Shown here: one piece after another, positions 34,701 through 42,941 of the stretch
Position numbering within the stretch: the stretch's first letter is position 1
Layout of the letters: each line of letters starts with the position of its first letter
Assembly: GCA_040752975.1 (NCBI GenBank)
Contig: JBFMHF010000017.1
Span: forward strand, 1 to 64,000
DNA: 64,000 nucleotides
Source: JADLDB01 sp040752975
GTDB taxonomy: Bacteria; Myxococcota; Myxococcia; Myxococcales; Myxococcaceae
Direction of reading: 5' to 3'
Position numbers and translations under genes: made by a program
The notes under the pieces: model-generated
What the model was told of the DNA's origin: nothing
Databases searched by the model: none
The model's input: the letters and a program-made list of their open reading frames with translations, nothing else

Positions 34701-36976
34701 TCAGCCACCCGGAAGAACTGCTCGCTCTCACCAGCCAGCCCCGCGTGCTCCTTCACCGGCCGTCGGGTGAGGAAGAGGGCGGCGCGCCCGCGGCTGGAGC
34801 CGGTGGTCGTCGCCGACAGCAGGTAGCGGCCGGGCTGGAGGTACGTCTGGATGAGGCAGTTGCGCCCACGTCCTCCGCCGCGATCGCTGGTGACGTCGGG
34901 GATGACGGGCGTGCGCAGCCGGCACTCGGTGTTGAGGAGCCCCTGCGTGGTGACGTGGTAGAGCCCGGGCCGATCGACGACGAAGGTGGCCGCGTGCGAC
35001 TGGCCGCGTTCGAAGTCGAAGAAGGTGGGCGTGTCGGGTGCGATGGCAGGAAGGGGCTTCGGCGTCGGAACGAAGCTCACCGGCGAGGACAGCGGGGGCA
35101 TGGCGCCGGGCCGGAGCAGCGTCAGCCCCAGCGGCGTCGCCGAGGGGTTGGACAGCGTCAGCATCTCGGGTGACGAGAGCGCCGTCAGCACGCACTCGCC
35201 GGCGGTGGCGGTGGCCTTCGAGCTGGCAGGCACGCAGCCGAAGGGCGCGCCGCCGGAAGAGCGGATCACCACGCCCTGCGACACCGGCACCCGCAGCGTC
35301 TGGCCGGAGTCGAGCTGCAGGTGCACCGGCGCCGTCGCTGCCAGCGGCAGCGGCAACACGCTGAGGCCGCGCACCCGCACGCCGCCCACGCGGTTGAGCA
35401 CCAGGCGGTAGCGATCGGCGCTCAACGTCACCTCGGGGACGAGGCAGCCTCCCCGCGCGGTGGTCGCCCTGGCCGAGGCGTCGCCGACGGGGGCGATCGT
35501 CACCTTCTCCACGCCGGACAGGCCGCCCGACAAGGACAGCTGGTACGCGCCGGGCGAGAGCTCGAGCTGCGCGCTGCACTCGGTGCCCTCCGTCTTGTCG
35601 CGCGTCAGCCGGGTCAGCCCGCCCTTGTCGTCGATGCGGTACACCTCGCAGTTGCTCTTCCGCCCGCCCGAGGTGGTGACGTTGAACTTCCGCGAGGCGA
35701 TGCCGATCTTCTGGAAGACGTTGCCGCCGCTCTCCACCTGGAACCAGAAGGTGGCGGAGCCGTCGTAGTTGAACTCGCGCTCCAGCTTCTCCCCATCCCG
35801 CAGGGAAAGCATGCTGCGCGCCACGATGGCCTCGACGTTGCCGTCGCGCCCCAGCCTCTCGAGCTGACAACCCAGCGGCACGCCATCGACGTCGTTGGGG
35901 AGATCGTGCACCGCGAGGAGATGCGGGCCCGGCTCCCCCACGAAGGGGAAGTGGGCGGTGGACGGGCCGTAGTAGCCGCCGCCGAGCACCTGTGAGGCGT
36001 CGCTGCGGTAGTCGCTCCACTCGAGCACCCCGCGCGTCCCGGAAGGGCCTCGCACCAGCAGCACCGTGCCCGTGTCCGCCGACGTCGTGGTGATGCACTC
36101 GGGCGCCAGGGCCGCCTTGTCGATCCGGCAGCTCGCCGCGGGGCCGCGCACGCCCCCCACCAGCGCCTGGAGATCGACGGGGCCGACGGGCGCGGCCGCG
36201 AGGCTCAGCACCGCCGTCACGCCCATCGACTTCTTCACCTCCACCGCGAAGACACCCGACGGAGGGAGCACGAAGGGCACGCTGCGCTCGGGAGGGCCGG
36301 CCCGAAAGCCGTACTCCACCGTCAGGGAGTCATCGACGGACGAGCCCGTCACCGTCGTCGCGTCGCGCCCGTACGCCGTCACCAGGTACTCGCCGGCCTC
36401 CAGCGTCGAGTCCAGCCACCACTCGTGCAGGGGTTGACCGGGGGTGGGGGAGAACTGCGCGTGATGGAGCCCCACCGGCTCGAGCCACTCGCCGTTGCGC
36501 CACACTCGCACGTCGCCCGCCTGCCTCCCGCTGATGCGCAGGTAGGGCACGTGGCGCTCCTTCACCGACAGCCAGAAGCTGGCCTGCTGCCCGGCTTTGA
36601 GCTTCGTCAGCACGCCGCTGCCGGGGACCAGCTTCACCGGGGTCGCGTTGAGCTCGGTGAAGGGCGTCGCTGAGAGCGCCACCTGGCCCTTCCCGCGAAG
36701 AGAGGAGTCGAGCCGCACCTTGTACTGGCCCGCGTCGAGGAGGAGATCGAGCTCGCAGTTGGACGAGCCCGCGCTCCCCGCAGAGGCGAAGGGGCCGCGG
36801 ACGCGATCGATCACCTCGCAGCGGGTGCCGCTGCCGCTGCGGGCGGAGAGGTGGATGGCCGCGGGGGCGTCGAGGGTGAGCAACGCCTCCTGAGGGCCCG
36901 TCGCCGGGACCTGGCTCGGCGACAGCGACGCAGCGTGCACCACCAGCAGGGAGAGGGCGGTCAGGGCAGGAGCCAT
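31700..36976 (-). CDS. Giant exported repeat protein coupled to A2M and PBP1C
   Basis: A 1758-residue secreted protein with a signal peptide (ALTALSLLVVHAAS). The body is a chain of many beta-sandwich-like units, each ending in a P/A-G-x-Y/F-x-L/V turn-strand (LDAGQYKVRL, LEAGEYLVTA, LSPGAYQLSL, LQPGRYLLSA, VKQGRYTLVV, LAPGTYRVLV, LDKGRFLLTV), similar to pre-peptidase C-terminal or fibronectin-like folds. One acidic Glu-rich insert lies near 34090-34250. Cysteines recur singly within units. No enzyme motif is seen. Its stop overlaps the alpha-2-macroglobulin start, so it is predicted to act with it in the periplasm or at the surface. Confidence 0.85.
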   Translation of the reverse strand: MAPALTALSLLVVHAASLSPSQVPATGPQEALLTLDAPAAIHLSARSGSGTRCEVIDRVRGPFASAGSAGSSNCELDLLLDAGQYKVRLDSSLRGKGQVALSATPFTELNATPVKLVPGSGVLTKLKAGQQASFWLSVKERHVPYLRISGRQAGDVRVWRNGEWLEPVGLHHAQFSPTPGQPLHEWWLDSTLEAGEYLVTAYGRDATTVTGSSVDDSLTVEYGFRAGPPERSVPFVLPPSGVFAVEVKKSMGVTAVLSLAAAPVGPVDLQALVGGVRGPAASCRIDKAALAPECITTTSADTGTVLLVRGPSGTRGVLEWSDYRSDASQVLGGGYYGPSTAHFPFVGEPGPHLLAVHDLPNDVDGVPLGCQLERLGRDGNVEAIVARSMLSLRDGEKLEREFNYDGSATFWFQVESGGNVFQKIGIASRKFNVTTSGGRKSNCEVYRIDDKGGLTRLTRDKTEGTECSAQLELSPGAYQLSLSGGLSGVEKVTIAPVGDASARATTARGGCLVPEVTLSADRYRLVLNRVGGVRVRGLSVLPLPLAATAPVHLQLDSGQTLRVPVSQGVVIRSSGGAPFGCVPASSKATATAGECVLTALSSPEMLTLSNPSATPLGLTLLRPGAMPPLSSPVSFVPTPKPLPAIAPDTPTFFDFERGQSHAATFVVDRPGLYHVTTQGLLNTECRLRTPVIPDVTSDRGGGRGRNCLIQTYLQPGRYLLSATTTGSSRGRAALFLTRRPVKEHAGLAGESEQFFRVADGELVQQRLTLKQAGQWTLTTTAQGVGGLQCRLDDPEGWPVEVVPSSCSGTRSMRAGTYLWTQWPLTVESMRHTQLQRVREEVVLEGNKAHAISFFTWYRARLGPDGKDEFTFTLEGETTLDVVLTGGMQGRVYRLEKDKPAKAVEVIPAMQPSGEGDSYEAEREGEGEAEEAPPPEYEGEGEYSEDGEYQPPQTAPVEVARAQAAPPPPAGVKITLPSGRYRLVTEHSRGDVGIEYQLHLGSATLLPGMTRTLPVPSTVPVLIPRDGTLRLRTEGEADVRCRLLDGNGRRVLEGSENGADWNCAVAEPVKQGRYTLVVESETQAHGETKLSLFLPPSDAKGPIADGQKFPLGAAVVTLDVPLAEKDSVHELTLSSTSKTPISCALEDGAGAVVFRLSRVGTCALLVRPKLEKFKVRVWTTDGSTQVATGYRSKPIIEGKPGAVPGESALAITLPSAGRYRTSPQVQCLPADAVGLLRACGPETSLEAGPTLFAVAGVRPQPLPLDEIRATASDASVSLGLSRSPFLQTVTASRPSLLLLEARVQHGERAAPSCAFDGPGAVRERRADACFAVAKVGVSAVSRLWAPVDERVEANVTRRAVPLPDRAEPLAPGRKTLSFPSGVGRFALPSGSRARLQATLPKGAWGVLLDDAGAALDLCAPTSDLSSCTFTGQGGSAVFVATLGQVESSTVLLESAPRAVAFTGFFEASPRQPGSLRFTVPAAKGERLTGVDGALGCTVVLTDGTRLGSCRVKIPEGSAAELQVEHGVGPLRVMVHTPGRERWARLGLELPVVPGPALSPSVAVPLQSGRLDRTLVVGAEAVVRVSAESGVCGLFRGNDLLQVDGLDTGCELARVLAPGTYRVLVRPFAGVAQAGTLTWTAEPVTQLKEGFGAEQWLAPGEARLFRFDTANRGKIGLGLSARSELLECAVFNDGYQQLGDGCQQYLSLDKGRFLLTVRNPPRPGATPIAFKPVLLGLSGERNDVPDEVIEDFKRRAGVTP

Positions 36977-37120
36977 CGGCGGCGCACGCTACAGCAAGCG
37001 ATGTTCCACCAGGGCCTTCGTGACCTTGGCTGCGCGCTCGCGGCCGCCGGGACACGCGGCCGCGGCCGTGGGGGCTGCTGGAGTGGCCTGGCGGCGACAG
37101 CAGACGGCGCCGCCCGTGCG

Positions 37121-38185
37121 TCAGGGGAGCGCCTGGTGGTGGAAGGACGCCAGCACCGTCTCCAACTCGGTGCGGATCTGCGTGTCCAGCGCGCGCAGCA
37201 CGTACGCGTCCAGCTTGAGCGCCGCGCAGCTCTCGTTCACCTCGGCCCGCACCTCGTCGGCCCGCCAGCTCTGACGCTTGAGCTGCACCAGGGCGGCGCA
37301 CAGGCGCACCACATGCAGGTCGATGTTCTCCTTGCCTTCACCCAGGTCGAGGGCGTGGTGCAGGAGGGCGATTCGCGCGGTGCTGTCGGGCAGCCCGCAG
37401 TCAGCGTGCACGCCGTTGCCGATCTCACAGTGCACCTGCTCGACGACGCGATCGACGCGGGGATCCTGGGGGTCCACCTTCCCTGCCAGCGCCAGGGCGG
37501 CGACCGAGCGCAGCGCCACCGAGCGGCCCAGGTCCAGCAACACGCCGGCCATGTAACAGTGATCGCTCTTCGCGCCGCGCACCCGCAGCGCCAGCCACGC
37601 AGCCGCGCGCGCGCCCGTCACCGCCTCGGCGAACAGATCGTCCCAGCGCGTGCCCATCACCGCGAACTCGCTCTTCAGGCTGGGCTGGAACAGAGTGCGC
37701 GCGGCCACGGCGCCGGCCGCGCGGCCGACCTCGGTGAAGCCCAGCCGCATCACCGCGTCCCGCAGGGTCTCCACCTTCTGCACGCCCGCGTACACCGGCG
37801 AGTTCGCCACCGTGAGGATGCCCGCCGACAGCGCTGCGTCCTGGGCGATGAGGCGCGTCAGCTCCTGTACCGTCACCTCGGAGTTGGCCACCGCGTTCAG
37901 CACCCTCAGCGAGACGGCCGGCACCGAGGAGGGCCCGAGCCGGTTCTGCCGATGGTGGACCAACACCTGCGCCGCCAGCTCGTTGTCCTCTTGGACCTCC
38001 ATCGGCGTGCGATTGACCGGGGCGGGTGGCTCCTGACCCGTCAGCGCGAGCCACGCGTCGAAGGGGGAGCCAGCCGCCTGGCCCCCGTCGATCACCTCCA
38101 GCCTCGGCGGATTCTGCCGGGTTGGAGGAGGGACGGGAGGGGGGGGCGACGAAGGGGTGAGCAGGCGCTTGATGAAGGCGAACAT
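37121..38185 (-). CDS. HDOD-domain signalling protein
   Basis: A 354-residue cytosolic protein with a Pro-rich N-terminal region followed, from about residue 80, by an HDOD domain (an HD-related output domain). Characteristic segments are VPAVSLRVLNAVANSEVTVQELTRLIAQDAALSAGILTVANSPVY and the later DHCYMAGVLLDLGR. HDOD proteins regulate motility, biofilm and DNA-repair or stress genes in proteobacteria, usually as stand-alone regulators. The ATG at 38185 is chosen because a GAGGAG precedes it; the open frame upstream does not resemble coding sequence. Confidence 0.88.
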   Translation of the reverse strand: MFAFIKRLLTPSSPPPPVPPPTRQNPPRLEVIDGGQAAGSPFDAWLALTGQEPPAPVNRTPMEVQEDNELAAQVLVHHRQNRLGPSSVPAVSLRVLNAVANSEVTVQELTRLIAQDAALSAGILTVANSPVYAGVQKVETLRDAVMRLGFTEVGRAAGAVAARTLFQPSLKSEFAVMGTRWDDLFAEAVTGARAAAWLALRVRGAKSDHCYMAGVLLDLGRSVALRSVAALALAGKVDPQDPRVDRVVEQVHCEIGNGVHADCGLPDSTARIALLHHALDLGEGKENIDLHVVRLCAALVQLKRQSWRADEVRAEVNESCAALKLDAYVLRALDTQIRTELETVLASFHHQALP

Positions 38186-38486
38186 GGGGGGGCTCCTCGT
38201 GTCCCCTCGCTGTGCAGCGCCCGCGCCAGCCGAGAGGAGTGCGTGGCGTCCGGCTGACCACAATGGGGGCTCGTGAAGGTGGTGCGGATCATCCAGCGGG
38301 CCGTGGCGATCGGCGTGGTGCCGGAGGCGATCAGGCCTGATGCTCGCGCGCAGGCCCAGGGGCCGCTCTCGAGCACTGTTCCTGCTGGGGTTGGTGGCGG
38401 TGCTGGCATTGCCTTCGAGGTGCGGCCGGCCACCACTCTGAGTCTCGTTGCGCCGGCGGACGGGCTTGGGGAAAGTGCGCTTCGCG
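38186..38486. other. Divergent intergenic region, no confident gene
   Basis: About 300 nt between the divergent HDOD gene and the exported protein at 38487. It contains a 33-codon ORF (38340-38441, +) with one hydrophobic stretch (RALFLLGLVAVLALP), but its only SD-like GGAGG is 12 nt from the ATG. I treat it as unproven. No hairpin or clear promoter is seen. Confidence 0.4.
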
Positions 38487-39095
38487 ATGCGTGCGCCCGT
38501 CCTCTTCACCTTCGTCCTGTCCGTCGCCGCGCTGGCCGAGGAGCCCCTCGAGGCGCGCCCTCCTTCCACCCCCACCAGTGAAGCCGCCCGCCTCGGCGCG
38601 GAGTATTTCGTGCAGAAGGCCGGCGCCGCCTGGGTGTACCAGGGCGTCAAAGGGCGGGGCCGCGTGGGCATCAACAGCTTCGTCGACTGGCGCGCGCACT
38701 TCACCTACGCGGTGGCCGGGAAGAGCGGCAGCGGCGTGTGGCGGGTGAAGGAGGGCGTCTGGCTCGAGCGCGCCGCAGGTCGCTCCGAGCACGAGGCGGT
38801 GGTGCTGCCCGCGAAGATGACGCGCGGCACCCGGTGGACGGCGCCTGCCTCCATCGAGCGCGGCGGTGGCGGCCAGGCCCAGTACGAGGTGGTGGCGCTG
38901 GAGGCCGTGGTGGAGACGCCCAATGGAGTCACCATCGATCACTGCCTCGCCGTGCTGGAGACCGCCGCCGACGGGAGCGACGCGCACACCCACTACTTCG
39001 CGCCCAACATGGGCAAGGTGGCGGTGATGGCGCCCGCCGGCTGGTTGTACCGCCTGGTGGAGTTCCATTCCGGCGTGCGGGGACACCAGGAGTGA
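38487..39095 (+). CDS. Exported protein of unknown function
   Basis: A 202-residue protein with a signal peptide (RAPVLFTFVLSVAALAEE). The mature beta-rich domain contains YFVQKAGAAWVYQGVKG and FHSGV at the end, with a repeated YxV/YxF strand pattern reminiscent of periplasmic proteins whose domain is described as 'quantifies a soluble ester-like residue', but I cannot name a family. The ATG at 38487 is chosen for the signal peptide. Its stop overlaps the GTG of the next gene. Confidence 0.72.
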   Translation: MRAPVLFTFVLSVAALAEEPLEARPPSTPTSEAARLGAEYFVQKAGAAWVYQGVKGRGRVGINSFVDWRAHFTYAVAGKSGSGVWRVKEGVWLERAAGRSEHEAVVLPAKMTRGTRWTAPASIERGGGGQAQYEVVALEAVVETPNGVTIDHCLAVLETAADGSDAHTHYFAPNMGKVAVMAPAGWLYRLVEFHSGVRGHQE

Positions 39096-40003
39096 CGCCC
39101 GTCGCCGCCCGCGGGGCGGTGGTGCTCGCCCTCCTCGCCGGGCTGTGCGGCTGCCGTACCTGGCACGAGGGCTTCGTCAAGCAGCGCCTCCTGCAGACGC
39201 GCTTCTTCAACAGCGACGTCCCGCGCCCCCTCCAGGAGGTGGACGCGCTGGTGCTCGAGAAGAAGCGGACCGGGCCGGTGGAGAGCCCCTGCCGCTTCTG
39301 CCTCACCTCGGCCGAGCAGGAGCGGGACGGCGCCCGGCGGTACTGCTTCGAGGCCTACGGCGAGCCGGGTTGCGTGCGAGCGCGCGCGGTGGGGCCGGCG
39401 ATGACGCGCTTCGAGTCCGCCCAGCCCGACGCGGTGCCGGTGGCGGTGGTGCGGGAGCTCTGGCGGTTGCTCGACGAGGCCGCCGCCATCGCCGCCAACA
39501 ACGAGACCGAGTTCGACGTGGAGGCGATCGCCATCGAGGAGGAGCGCCGCTTCGTCCCGAGGTGGACCTTCCTCGGCGGCGCGCGCGCGGGGGCCGTCGT
39601 CAGCACCGATCCGCCCACCTTCACCTTCGGCGGGCAGGCCGGATTCCGCTACTGGGCCAACTACTTCCTGCTGATCGGCGGGGCCGCCGAGGTGGAGAAC
39701 GCGCTGCAGAACAACCGCTCGTACCTCACGCTGGGGGCGATGGCCCGCGCCGAGGTCAGCGTGTGGAGCGACGAGAACCAGCGCTTCTTCAACCTGCCCT
39801 TCCTCACCTTCCTCATGTCTGCGGGGCCCCTGTTCGCCTTCGGCGCCGCGCCGAGCGCGGGCGTGCGAGCCACCGTGGGGGCGCACGTCGTGCACGTCGG
39901 CCGCCTCGTCACTCCGCTCTTCTTCGAACTCGGCTTCCAGTCGCTGCGCGTCGACGAGCAGTCCAGCTCCGGCCTGCGGGTCGCCATCGGCCTCGGCTTC
40001 TGA
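39092..40003 (+). CDS. Exported lipoprotein with outer-membrane-like C-terminus
   Basis: A 303-residue protein starting at a GTG that overlaps the upstream stop. The signal ends in a lipobox-like LCGC. After a Cys-containing N-terminal part (CRFCLTS, RYCFEAYGEPGC) the C-terminal half alternates amphipathic strands (WTFLGGARAGAVVS, FTFGGQAGFRYWANYF, LTLGAMARAEVSVW, VRATVGAHVVHV, FFELGFQSLRV) and ends in VAIGLGF, the C-terminal aromatic typical of outer-membrane beta-barrels. It may be a small barrel or a membrane-associated lipoprotein. Confidence 0.7.
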   Translation: MTPVAARGAVVLALLAGLCGCRTWHEGFVKQRLLQTRFFNSDVPRPLQEVDALVLEKKRTGPVESPCRFCLTSAEQERDGARRYCFEAYGEPGCVRARAVGPAMTRFESAQPDAVPVAVVRELWRLLDEAAAIAANNETEFDVEAIAIEEERRFVPRWTFLGGARAGAVVSTDPPTFTFGGQAGFRYWANYFLLIGGAAEVENALQNNRSYLTLGAMARAEVSVWSDENQRFFNLPFLTFLMSAGPLFAFGAAPSAGVRATVGAHVVHVGRLVTPLFFELGFQSLRVDEQSSSGLRVAIGLGF

Positions 40004-40045
40004 CGCGGCGCTTCCAGAGGCCTGTCGCTTTTTTCGCGTCTTCCC

Positions 40046-40073
40046 TTGCCGATTGAGCCGAGCCCACTAGAAG
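40046..40073 (+). promoter_or_regulatory. Promoter candidate for the TRAP operon
   Basis: TTGCCG and TAGAAG are separated by 16 nt, about 50 nt upstream of the tatT ATG, which itself has an AAGGAG ribosome site. This is the best sigma-70-like pair in the gap; the match is moderate. Confidence 0.35.
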
Positions 40074-40125
40074 GGCGCCCGCTTTCCCCGCCGTCCCCAC
40101 ACCTTTCGAAGCGAAGGAGCGAACG

Positions 40126-41010
40126 ATGCGGAAGATCCCTGTCCTCTCCCTGGTGCTGGCCGTCCTGGCCGGCTGTGCCACCACCTACAACGCGAAGTGG
40201 GACGAGAAGCCCGCCGTCGCGGCTGCGCCCACCGCCGACGAGGCCACTGCGGCGCTCATCGCCGAGGGGGATGCGGCGTGGGCTTTGCGGGGCGATCAGG
40301 CGAAGCTGACGGAGGCGCTGACCAAGTGGGAAGCGGCCTTCGAGAAGGCCCCGTCGGCCGAGCTGGCGGCCAAGCTCTCGCGGGGGCACTACCTCCTGGG
40401 AGACGGCTTCCTCGCGCTGGAGAACAACACCGAGGGCCGCGACGCCGAGTACCAGAAGGGCCTCGACTGGGCGACGAAGTCGCTCAAGCTGGCGGCGCCC
40501 GAGTTCGCGAAGGCGATGGCTGAAGGGAAGAAGCACGCCGAGACCATCACCCTGGCGGGCAAGGACGCGGTGCCGGCGATGTACTGGTACGCCACCAACC
40601 TCGGGAAGTGGGCGGCGTCGAAGGGCTTCGCCACGCGCCTGCGCTACAAGGACGACATCAAGGCCACCATGGAGCACGTGAAGAGCCTGGACGAGGGCTT
40701 CTTCTACGCTGCACCCTGGCGCTACTTCGGCAGCTTCGAGGCGGTGACGGCGGGCCTCGCCGGCGGTTCGCTGGAGAAGAGCGAGGAGAACTACAAGAAG
40801 GCCGTCGAGCTGGCGCCCAACTACCTGGGCTCCAAGGTGCTGTGGGCAGAGTACCTCTGCACCAAGAAGAACGACCGCGCCACCTACGAGAAGCTGCTCA
40901 AGGAGGTGCTGGCCGCGGATCCGACCGTCGACCCCGCCATCGAGCCGGAGAACCGGATCGAGCAGAAGAAGGCCAGCAAGATGCTGGCGGAGATCGACGA
41001 GAAGTTCTGA
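40126..41010 (+). CDS. tatT: TRAP-associated TPR lipoprotein TatT
   Basis: A 294-residue lipoprotein (lipobox VLAGC) made of TPR-like helices. It matches the TatT family, whose Treponema pallidum member forms a trimer with a pore near the DctP-like protein and may help hydrophobic ligands cross the periplasm. Typical are the segments YLLGDGFLALENNTEGRD, AMYWYATNLGKWAAS and ALLLEVL-like repeats with YLGSKVLWAEYLC. It is the first gene of a TatT-DctP-DctQ-DctM operon, supporting a role as the periplasmic partner of the binding protein. Confidence 0.88.
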   Translation: MRKIPVLSLVLAVLAGCATTYNAKWDEKPAVAAAPTADEATAALIAEGDAAWALRGDQAKLTEALTKWEAAFEKAPSAELAAKLSRGHYLLGDGFLALENNTEGRDAEYQKGLDWATKSLKLAAPEFAKAMAEGKKHAETITLAGKDAVPAMYWYATNLGKWAASKGFATRLRYKDDIKATMEHVKSLDEGFFYAAPWRYFGSFEAVTAGLAGGSLEKSEENYKKAVELAPNYLGSKVLWAEYLCTKKNDRATYEKLLKEVLAADPTVDPAIEPENRIEQKKASKMLAEIDEKF

Positions 41011-41057
41011 GCCGACCTTCCGTCTTCAGCGACGGACCCTGTCGAAAGGACGCACCT

Positions 41058-42053
41058 GTGAAGCGACTGGCAATCACGATGGCCCTGGTGTCCGCGCTGC
41101 ATGCAGCGACGGCGAGCGCGGACCCGGTGGTGGTGAAGGTTGGCTCCGTCGCGCCCGAGGGCACGCCCTGGGCCGAGTGGCTGGACGGGGTGAAGAAGCG
41201 CCTGGAGAAGGACTCGGGCGGCAAGCTGAAGCTGAAGGTCTTTCTCGGCGGGAAGCTCGGCGGCGAGAAGGAGATGGTGGAGGAGACGAAGAACGGCAAC
41301 CTCCACCTCTACGGCGGCTCGGTCGGCAGCGTCGCCAACTGGGTGCCCGAGCTGTCGGCGTTGGAGCTGCCCTTCATCTTCGCCTCTGACGAGGAAGCTG
41401 ACTTCGTGCTCGACAAGGTTCGCGACCGCTACGCGAAGCTGGTGGAGGCGAAAGGCTTCGTGATGATCATGTGGGCGGAGAATGGCTGGCACGGCTACGG
41501 CGTGAAGGGGAAGTGCATCGAGAAGCTGGAAGACATGAAGGGCCTCAAGATGCGCAGCCAGGAATCGTACGTGCATCTCGAGACGTACAAGGCCTTCGGC
41601 GCATCGCCGGTGGAGATGGCGGTGCCCGAGGTGCTGGGCGCCCTGCAGACCGGCACGGTGGACGGCTACTCCAACACGCCACTCTTCTCGTTCGCCACCA
41701 GCTGGTACAAGGGCATCACCCACTACACGTACTCGAAGCACATCTACCAGCCGGCCGTGCTGCTGGTTTCCAAGAAGTGGTTCGACGGGCTCGAGGAAGA
41801 CGTGAAGAAGGTGCTGCTCGTGCGCAGCGACGAGCGCGACGGGATCGCCGGAGTGCGGGCGCTGACCGAGCCCCTGCTGGACAACTTCAAGGCCGCGGAC
41901 AAGACGGTGTGCCGGCTATCGCCCGAGGCGCAGAAGGCCTTCGCGGAGAAGGCCAAGCCGGTGTGGCAGGTGTTCGCGAAGAAGGGGAAGAGCAACAAGG
42001 AGATCCTCGACGCGATCCTCGCCGCCAAGAAGGAGTTCGCCGCGAAGAAGTAG
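41058..42053 (+). CDS. dctP: TRAP transporter solute-binding protein (DctP family)
   Basis: A 331-residue periplasmic protein with a signal peptide (MALVSALHAATASA). The DctP fold is shown by VKVGSVAPEGTPWAEWL, GGKLGGEKEMVEETKNG, AENGWHGYGVKG and the substrate-gripping Arg segment LKMRSQES with SPVEMAVPEVLGALQTGTVDGYSN. It binds an organic acid or similar ligand for the DctQM permease; the ligand is not readable. The GTG at 41058 is chosen with a GAAAGGA 8 nt upstream, since it starts exactly at the signal peptide. Confidence 0.92.
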   Translation: MKRLAITMALVSALHAATASADPVVVKVGSVAPEGTPWAEWLDGVKKRLEKDSGGKLKLKVFLGGKLGGEKEMVEETKNGNLHLYGGSVGSVANWVPELSALELPFIFASDEEADFVLDKVRDRYAKLVEAKGFVMIMWAENGWHGYGVKGKCIEKLEDMKGLKMRSQESYVHLETYKAFGASPVEMAVPEVLGALQTGTVDGYSNTPLFSFATSWYKGITHYTYSKHIYQPAVLLVSKKWFDGLEEDVKKVLLVRSDERDGIAGVRALTEPLLDNFKAADKTVCRLSPEAQKAFAEKAKPVWQVFAKKGKSNKEILDAILAAKKEFAAKK

Positions 42054-42068
42054 CGGCGGGTCCCGCTC

Positions 42069-42941
42069 ATGGAGTCCTTGCGCCGGGTGCTGGGGAAGCT
42101 GGACGACGCCGTCTTCCGCGTGGAGCGGCTCGTCCTCCTCTTCAGCCTGACGATGATGACGCTGCTGGTCACGCTGGACGTGGTGCAGCGCACCTTCTCG
42201 CGCCCGGTGGGGAAGACGGAGGCGCTGCTGTTGTCGCTCCTCTACGGTGCTTCCCCCGACGACGCGCAGAGGAGCTTCGTCACCCACACGCTGGGGCCCA
42301 TCGTCTTCTGGGGGCTGACGCTGGTGTTCTTCGTGCTGGCGGCGCACTCGAGCCGTGCCATCGCGGCGGAGCGGGCCGGGAGCGCGGCGCCGGGCTTCGG
42401 GCGCTCCGCGGCCTATGGCGTGGGGCTGTGGGCCGGGGTGTTCGGCTTCGTGCACGCCCTGCTGTGGATCTTCCCTTCGTCGGTGCCCGGGGCGCAGAAG
42501 TTCTCCCTGGGCTTCATGCTGTGGAGCGGCATGGTGGGCGCGTCGCTGGCTACCCGAAGCCGCCGTCACATCGTGCTGGACGTGGTGAAGAAGAAGCTGG
42601 ATCCCGACACGGCCAGGCCCTTCGCGCTGGTGGGAGGGCTCGTCACCTTCCTCTTCTGCATGCTGCTGGCCGGGCTGGGGACCATGCAGTTCTGGACGCA
42701 GTTCACCGAGTGGCGTGAGGGCGAGGGGGTAGGCGTGTACGACGCGCTGCCCATTCCCACGTGGATTGCCACGCTGGCGATCCCGGTGACGTTCGGGATG
42801 ATGGCGCTGCGCTTCCTCGCGCAGGGTGTGCACGACTGGAAGTGGGGACCGCCGAAGGGCGGGGTGGACGCGCACGGCATCGATCTCGACGCCCTGGGGA
42901 AGGAGCCCCCGGCGGCTGGAAGTGACGGGGCCGCGTCATGA
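42069..42941 (+). CDS. dctQ: TRAP transporter small permease (DctQ family, extended)
   Basis: A 290-residue membrane protein, longer than the usual 160-200. The first TM and the VDVVQRTFSRPVG-type motif are typical of DctQ (here LDVVQRTFSRPVGKTEAL); two or more extra TM segments are inserted in the middle (GPIVFWGLTLVFFVLAA, GVGLWAGVFGFVHALLW), then the standard RSRRHIVLDVV region and the last two TMs follow. It helps couple DctP to the large permease. Its stop overlaps the dctM start (ATGA). Confidence 0.88.
   Translation: MESLRRVLGKLDDAVFRVERLVLLFSLTMMTLLVTLDVVQRTFSRPVGKTEALLLSLLYGASPDDAQRSFVTHTLGPIVFWGLTLVFFVLAAHSSRAIAAERAGSAAPGFGRSAAYGVGLWAGVFGFVHALLWIFPSSVPGAQKFSLGFMLWSGMVGASLATRSRRHIVLDVVKKKLDPDTARPFALVGGLVTFLFCMLLAGLGTMQFWTQFTEWREGEGVGVYDALPIPTWIATLAIPVTFGMMALRFLAQGVHDWKWGPPKGGVDAHGIDLDALGKEPPAAGSDGAAS

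Noticed and set aside
32375..35173. 932-residue open frame on + across the giant exported protein
   Set aside because: Same reason: antisense shadow with biased composition.
38340..38441. 33-codon hydrophobic ORF
   Set aside because: SD-like spacing is poor (12 nt) and there is no partner gene; kept only as a note in the intergenic entry.
38273..38581. 102-residue GTG-started ORF overlapping the exported protein at 38487
   Set aside because: Low-complexity, overlaps a gene with a clear signal peptide in another frame.
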